Assembly: GCF_963583255.1 (NCBI RefSeq)
Contig: NC_084803.1
Span: forward strand, 29,052,428 to 29,116,427
Origin: Pyrus communis
Lineage: Eukaryota > Streptophyta > Magnoliopsida > Rosales > Rosaceae
DNA: 64,000 bases
Reading direction: 5' to 3'
Under the pieces are notes generated by a model. That model did not search any database and was not told the DNA's origin. It saw only the letters and a program-made list of their open reading frames with translations. A program made the position numbers and the translations under genes. This document shows, piece by piece, positions 58,871-64,000 of the stretch (its first letter is position 1; every line of letters begins with the position of its first letter).

Positions 58871-59572
58871 ATGACTAACTCATCGAACCTTAGCTTAGAT
58901 TTGAGTCTCAGCAGCGATCCGGTTGCGCCCCGTCAAGGTAATGTATGGCGCCCTTCTTTTTTATCTTCTAACGGTCTTCTTACAGGTGAAGACTCTGTGA
59001 TGCAGGACGCCACAACAGCTACAATAGTAGCTAGGAACCTCCTTACTCCAAAAGATAGTAGGCTGCTGTCAAGACGGTCCGATGAGTTGGCCGTTCAAGA
59101 GTCCCTCGCACTTAGTGTTCAGTGTGCGAGTTCTGTGTCTAACATGGGCCAACGCCTGCTTGCCCGCTCCCGTCAGGTGGAATCATTGATGGCAGAGGTG
59201 GAAAGTCTTAAGCAAGAGATCCAGCAGCTTAAGTACGAGAATAGAAGTTTGCACGTGCTTGCCAACAACTATTCGACGGGCATGAAGAGGAAGCTTGATG
59301 AGCTGCAAGAGTCTGAAGGTCGGATTCACAGTGACCGTCAAAGGTTTTCATCTTTCCTCCAGAGGCACCTTTTTCCTGGCTCATCCAGCGCTTGGCCAAG
59401 TATTGAGGCCTGGAATGCTCTAGCTCCGATGCCTCCCGCTCCGATGCCTTCCGCTCCAAAGCCTTCCGCTTCGATGCCTTCCGCTACTATGCCTCCCGCT
59501 TCTATGCCTTCCGCTTCTATGCCTTCCGCTTCGAGGCCTCGTTGTGGGGCTTCACGTAAACAACCTTTGTGA
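58871..59572 (+). CDS. Antisense accessory ORF of C, second copy (233 aa)
   Basis: Differs from the first C copy mainly in the tail: five extra residues from one more 15-bp coding repeat, and CGAS for SGAS. It remains open although both copies sit in an old rearranged array. Convergent with the gag-like ORF at 59642. Confidence 0.7.
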   Translation: MTNSSNLSLDLSLSSDPVAPRQGNVWRPSFLSSNGLLTGEDSVMQDATTATIVARNLLTPKDSRLLSRRSDELAVQESLALSVQCASSVSNMGQRLLARSRQVESLMAEVESLKQEIQQLKYENRSLHVLANNYSTGMKRKLDELQESEGRIHSDRQRFSSFLQRHLFPGSSSAWPSIEAWNALAPMPPAPMPSAPKPSASMPSATMPPASMPSASMPSASRPRCGASRKQPL

Positions 59573-59641
59573 AGCTCCATCTTTCTCCATGTTTAATAAA
59601 TAAATTTTTTTTTTTTTTTTTTTTTTTTAACATAAATAAAA

Positions 59642-60595
59642 TCAAACGGCATGGAATTGGTCCTTGAATGGAAGGTAATACTTGAAGTGAACCGGCATTG
59701 GTTTGAATTCTAGTGTAGGTGCCTGATTCATAAAAAACAGCAAGTTAGTATAAAATGTAATGGAATTTGGAAAAAAAAACTTACTTGTTTTGTCCGATAA
59801 GAACTCAATGACAAACACCACTCCTTTCAAAGTTTCAGGGATATTGGACTTGGCCAGATTGCAAGTGATGGTTATGACTTGTCCAATGTCAAATTTAACT
59901 TCTTTGGATTTTGTGGTTTCAAGAACGTCCTCTTTGATGAATTCATGACATTCCCTACTTTGCACCTTTGGAAGGGCTTCCAAGATGTCTTTTTCACTTT
60001 CTTCTTCCTTGGAATTCATGAACCTGCAAGGAATAGGGATATTTGTTGGAATGGGGTTAGAACTAATTGGAACAACCTTACTTGAATTAGATGGCGTAGG
60101 AGCAATAAGTGCTTCTGACAAAGGTGCTTCAAATCCTCCCTTCGGATTTACAATGGTTGAACTAGGGAGTTTGCCTTGGTCGCAAAATTGTCCTACGAAC
60201 TCCGCTATCTGCCCAATTTGCTTTTCCAAGTTGTCCAACCTTTTGTCTTCTTGTCGATCCTCATTGTCTTGATTTTGTGAGCCCTGCACCAAAGAAATTA
60301 ATTCGTTAAGCTTTTGATTATAATCTATTGACGAACTTAAATTTGGTTGGGCATATTGAATATGAGGTTGTGGTGGGTGTATAGGTCTTGAATAGAACTC
60401 CTCATATGGCTGCCAATATCCTTCTTCTTGAACATGTTGAGGTTCCCACCACATAGAGTTTGAATGATCACTCCAATCTGAACTGTAAGTATTGGAAAAC
60501 ACGTTATTCCTTGATTGAAGATCAAATATATCAACACTTTGCATTTGAGACCTTTCCATGAGCTGTGACAAAAGAGAAGCATTATCAAGTGCCAT
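59642..60595 (-). CDS. Gag-derived ORF of C, second copy (317 aa)
   Basis: Same length and frame as the first copy (32873-33826), with a handful of substitutions (for example YLRP/YSRP, LICL/LISL, DHLEK/DNLEK). Same lost domains and same intron-like segment (59723-59784). Confidence 0.65.
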   Translation of the reverse strand: MALDNASLLSQLMERSQMQSVDIFDLQSRNNVFSNTYSSDWSDHSNSMWWEPQHVQEEGYWQPYEEFYSRPIHPPQPHIQYAQPNLSSSIDYNQKLNELISLVQGSQNQDNEDRQEDKRLDNLEKQIGQIAEFVGQFCDQGKLPSSTIVNPKGGFEAPLSEALIAPTPSNSSKVVPISSNPIPTNIPIPCRFMNSKEEESEKDILEALPKVQSRECHEFIKEDVLETTKSKEVKFDIGQVITITCNLAKSNIPETLKGVVFVIEFLSDKTSKFFFPNSITFYTNLLFFMNQAPTLEFKPMPVHFKYYLPFKDQFHAV

Positions 60596-60702
60596 GTTGT
60601 TCTTCTCTAGTATTTGAATTCAACAAACAAAACAAAAATCAAAAACTAAAACTAAAATACATAACAGAAACAAACAATCCAAGAGATTAGCAAATTTGCT
60701 AA

Positions 60703-60720
60703 TCCCCGGCAACGGCGCCA
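60703..60720 (-). promoter_or_regulatory. Primer-binding site of C (next to LTR C-c)
   Basis: The plus strand reads TCCCCGGCAACGGCGCCA, with the same 20-bp palindrome alongside (60685-60704). Confidence 0.85.
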
Positions 60721-60725
60721 AAATT

Positions 60726-63642
60726 TGATGCGATTTTTGTACGCACACAAATTAAACCCTCTTTTTGACAATTGTAGTATAAGTATAAGTAGGGATCGTT
60801 CTGGACCGGGGATTAGGAGGGATTGTTAATCACTTGGATTTGACTCAAAAACATAAAAACAAAGTTAAAAACGTTCACAAAGACTCAAAGGACTCAAAAC
60901 AAGTTCAAAAGACTCAAAACTGCCTAAAAACACTAACTAGGCAGTTTCTGACCTTAAACCTAATGTTGGACGAATTTAAGATTATGACTTGATTCAAACG
61001 TAAAATAACAATATAAAACACTATACTAGACTCAAAGAATGCAAAACTAAACTTTAAAACACTAAAACAAACCAAAACACTCAAAACAACACAAACACAC
61101 TCAAATCTGCCTAAAAACCACTTTCTGGGCAGATTTGAGCACAAACACAAATTTGGACGAATTTGAGTAACAAAATGACTCAAAACTCTTATAAACACAA
61201 ACTAAGACACTTTCTAACTAAATTAGACAATAAAGTAAAGGGGGATTTTAATTTGACGAAAATTGAAATAACGAAACAAGTTTAATAAACTAGACAGAAT
61301 GTAAATATGAATGCGATGAAAATGAATGGATGAATGCTAGCTAGAAGGTTCTTCTCCACACATGTTACACTTGCGTAATAAAATGATTTCCAATTGCATT
61401 TCAATAAACCATTAATTCTCAACACTCCAAGTTAACCGTGATGCACTAATTAACCTTCAACTCTTCCTAACGTTATTGAATTGGATGATTGCATACGACA
61501 ACCCAAAACATTCCCCACAAGTCCCCTACATGATTGCATAATAGAGATACAAGCAAGAATCATTACGCTCTATGAAAATTATAAGTGTTGACGAGGCATT
61601 CGTTACTATGGAATACGCATGAAACTTATGCCAAGAATTCGTTTAACGCGATTGTTTATAAGCAACCTCCACTACTTGTGAATATAAGTTCGTAACTATT
61701 AGGTGAAACTCACTTATATTCTAGCGTCATATTCATGCATGAAAATTAAGCGCGCATTCTCAATAAACATACATAAATAAGTTATCAATCAAACGGTTAA
61801 ACAAATTGAATCCTCAACTTATGAAACGCAATTAGAAGTAATCAAATCAAAATGCAAGCATAAACATATATTTCGAATCCCCCCCTAGCCAAGGGGGGGT
61901 TTAGTTCCTCATAATTTTGAAATCAAAGAAACACCTAAACATTCCAACAACTCAAACTTGAATTGTATGAACGTTTAGGCACTCTTCTCTTCCATTCCTC
62001 ATACGTACAAAACAAAGAGAATTGAATTTAAACATTGAAATCAAAGAAACACCTAAACATTCCAACAACTCAAACTTGAATTGTATGAACGTTTAGGCAC
62101 TCTTCTCTTCCTCGTTGTTGTATCACAAGGTCTAAGGTGAGTTTTGGGATAGTGTGAAGTGTTTTGGAGGGATGGGGAGTGGTTGGAGTGGTGTTTGGAT
62201 TAGTAGGGAAACTCACGGCCAAGGATTGGTGTGATGGTTGAATTTCTGAAATGTGGAAGAATGAATGAGAATGAATGAAGTGTGTATGGTTTTTATAGGG
62301 AGATGGATGGATGGGAGAGGGAACATGACAGCTAGGTTGCATGTGCAAATGCTAGAATTCTGAAATGGTGATGGGAGATGCATGTGGCTGCTTTATGCAT
62401 GTGATTAAAGGGTGGGAGTGCATATGCTTTGACAGAAATGAAAGGGATAATGCACGGTTTTGAGAGGTTTTCTGGTGGTTGTGAGGTGGATGAATGATTA
62501 GGGTCTTGTAAGGGTGGAAATGCATGTGGAGTGCATGTGAAATCTGCCAAGATGCATGTGAAAGTGTATGAATGTGCACGGCAATGAGTGGTTGATTTTC
62601 TGGAATTGAATTAAAGGATGCATGTGGCTGCAAGTTTGGTGAGTGATGATGAATGCATGTGAATTAAAAGAGAAGGGAATGCATGTGCAATGAAGTGGAT
62701 TTTCTGATGGAATGTGCACGGCAATGAGTGGTGGATGGGAGTGCATGTGGAGTGGATGATTTCTTTGGTGAGGGGATGCATGTGTTGGCTGATTTGTTTG
62801 TTGGGAAAAACTTGTGAAAGCATGTGAATGTTGTTTGTGTGAAGTGTGTGTGAATGCATGTGGATTAAAGATTAAAGGGGGTGGAAGATGGCTGAATGAT
62901 AGATTGAATAATGAGGCTCTAGGGTGGAATAAATGGTGATGCATGTGGATTAAAGTGATACACGGCTAGGAAATGTGAGTGAATGATGTGCATGTGGGTG
63001 AATGTGAAGGGAATACCATGTGCACGGCAAAGAAGGATTTATGGTGAAATGGATGAATGATTAAGAGTGCATGTGGGTGGTTTTGCATGTGAAATAGAGG
63101 GGAAAGGCATGTGCAATGAGTAGTGTTTTGTGATGCATGGTTGAATGATTAAAGAGTTGCATGTGGGTTGGAAATGTGGCTGCAATGATGAAGTGTAATG
63201 GCTGAAAATGGGATGGATTTGCAAGGGCCACGGCAAGAAATGGGTTTGTGTTCATGTGGCTGAAATTGGTGTGTAATTGGGCTAGGGTTTAAGTGCATGA
63301 AATGGACCCAAATTGCTCCCCCTTGCATGGCAAGGAATGGTGTTTGTGTTAAGCCCATGGCAAGGTGTTATGTGATTGGGTTAGGGCCATTGTTTTGTGT
63401 CCTCAAGTGCATACAAGGCCTTCAATTTCATCCAACACTTGGGCTCCAAGCATAACCTATCCATCCTTAGCCCAATAGTGCTCCAAAAAGCCCCAAAACG
63501 CTCCACAATGCATCCTTTCGTCAAACACGTCTTATTATCCTGAAAACACACAAAAGAAGCATAAAGGACTAAAATAACTAAAGAAACATAACGTAAATGT
63601 ACGAGAACAAGCCATTTAAGTCGCATGAATATGCTCCTATCA
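60726..63642 (-). repeat. LTR C-c (right LTR of the C array)
   Basis: 2917 bp, the 5' LTR of the second unit. It keeps the 60-bp segment missing from C-b. TATA at 62290-62297. Followed by TSD ACATT (63643-63647). Confidence 0.9.
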
Positions 63643-63647
63643 ACATT
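63643..63647. repeat. Right TSD (ACATT) of C array
   Basis: Matches 4755-4759. The gag sequence of E resumes right after it. Confidence 0.85.
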
Positions 63648-63685
63648 CAATCACAATTGGCTAATCTTACTTCTCTTGTGTCTCA
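63648..63685 (+). pseudogene. gag fragment of E, continued
   Basis: CAATCACAATTGGCTAATC and following bases translate as [12 protein letters not shown], the next residues of Gag after the 4056-4759 fragment. It breaks off at TCTCA, where LTR-type sequence begins. Confidence 0.8.
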
Positions 63686-63949
63686 AAACTGCCCAGAAAG
63701 TGTTTTTAAGGCAGTTTTGAGTGTTTGTTTGCTGTTTTGAGTCTTTTGGTGTGTTTTGGTGTTTCATAGTTTAGTTTTGAATTCTTTGAGTCTAGTTTAG
63801 TGTTTAAACTTTGTTTTTACGATTTTGAGTCAGTTTAGAGTGTTTAGCAATCCCTCCTAATCCCCGGTTTAAGAACGATCCCTACTTACATATCCACTAC
63901 AATTGTCAACAAGAGGGTTTAATTTGTGTGTTAAGTAATTTTCACATCA
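63686..63949 (+). repeat. Partial LTR (R-U5 end) of E
   Basis: Starts at AAACTGCCCAGAAAGTG, which lies inside normal LTRs, and ends TTTTCACATCA. It includes the conserved CTAATCCCCGG and GAGGGTTTAATTTGTGTG. The join to gag lies within TCTCA, short homology suggesting a deletion by illegitimate recombination. Confidence 0.75.
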
Positions 63950-64000
63950 CTCGCGTCTAAGTAGTGGCATTCCATTCTTGAGATCATATATATACATGTT
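63950..64000 (+). mobile_element. 3' internal-type sequence at window end
   Basis: CTCGCGTCTAAGTAGTGGCATTCCATTC matches the 3' internal domain seen in A (about 13631-13670) rather than a post-LTR leader. The partial LTR therefore probably ends an element inserted into another element's 3' domain. The possible TSD (CTCGC) lies off the window. Confidence 0.55.

Larger units (their letters stand above)
4760..63642 (-). mobile_element. Element C: tandem LTR-int-LTR-int-LTR array (non-autonomous Athila-like)
   Basis: Three minus-strand LTRs (4760-7676, 33957-36815, 60726-63642) alternate with two copies of the same internal region. Only the outermost ends carry a target-site duplication, ACATT at 4755-4759 and 63643-63647, so the array is one insertion locus. 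Each internal copy contains a gag-like ORF, an antisense coiled-coil ORF and the same nested A insertion with TSD CTCGA. This is the expected product of unequal homologous exchange between the 5' LTR on one chromatid and the 3' LTR on the other. No RT or integrase is encoded, so C depends on enzymes from elsewhere. Confidence 0.85.

Overview
This window is repetitive plant nuclear DNA made almost entirely of long terminal repeat (LTR) retrotransposons nested inside one another. I find no host gene, rRNA or tRNA gene, CRISPR array or bacterial operon. The one intact polyprotein (gag, protease, RT, RNase H, integrase, no chromodomain) and an 18-nt primer-binding site complementary to the 3' end of plant tRNA-Asp place the elements in the Athila branch of Ty3/gypsy (Metaviridae). 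The host is a eudicot. Rosaceae (apple or pear type) is my guess from general resemblance only.

Layout, outside in. (E) The outermost sequence is an old, damaged plus-strand element: 3' internal region 1-2175, LTR 2176-4055, gag fragment 4056-4759. It resumes at 63648 and runs through a partial LTR to the window end. (C) Inserted in E's gag with target-site duplication (TSD) ACATT is a minus-strand, non-autonomous element, 4760-63642. It is now a tandem LTR-internal-LTR-internal-LTR array, with LTRs at 4760-7676, 33957-36815 and 60726-63642. (A and A') Each C internal region carries the same plus-strand, pol-less element at the same site with the same TSD CTCGA: A at 9818-31196 and A' at 38952-57948. 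A therefore inserted once, and C+A was then duplicated, most simply by unequal exchange between LTRs. (B) A full-length autonomous minus-strand element, 14699-29691 (TSD CCTAC), sits in A's 3' LTR. Its LTRs appear to differ by one indel, and it encodes an uninterrupted 1837-residue Gag-Pol. (D) A solo LTR, 39554-52139 (TSD GCCGT), sits in A' 5' LTR. (F) A young non-autonomous plus-strand element, 41473-52050 (TSD CCTCC), sits inside D. Both of its LTRs are 2598 bp, with one substitution noticed.

How the parts work together. B encodes every enzyme needed for copying and integration. A has lost everything between the gag start and the pol end. C and F keep only a gag-derived frame without capsid, zinc knuckle, protease, RT or integrase. 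All share the primer-binding site, polypurine tract and LTR ends, so B-type elements could mobilise the others in trans. B, both copies of C, and F also carry one conserved ORF of 223-233 codons in antisense orientation between the gag/pol part and the 3' LTR. It encodes a coiled-coil protein with a Pro/Ser/Ala/Met repeat tail and has its own promoter-like upstream region. That antisense gene is the most interesting feature of the window.

All boundaries were read by eye from terminal TG...CA, TSDs, primer-binding sites and polypurine tracts. Identity statements are from visual comparison, not alignment.
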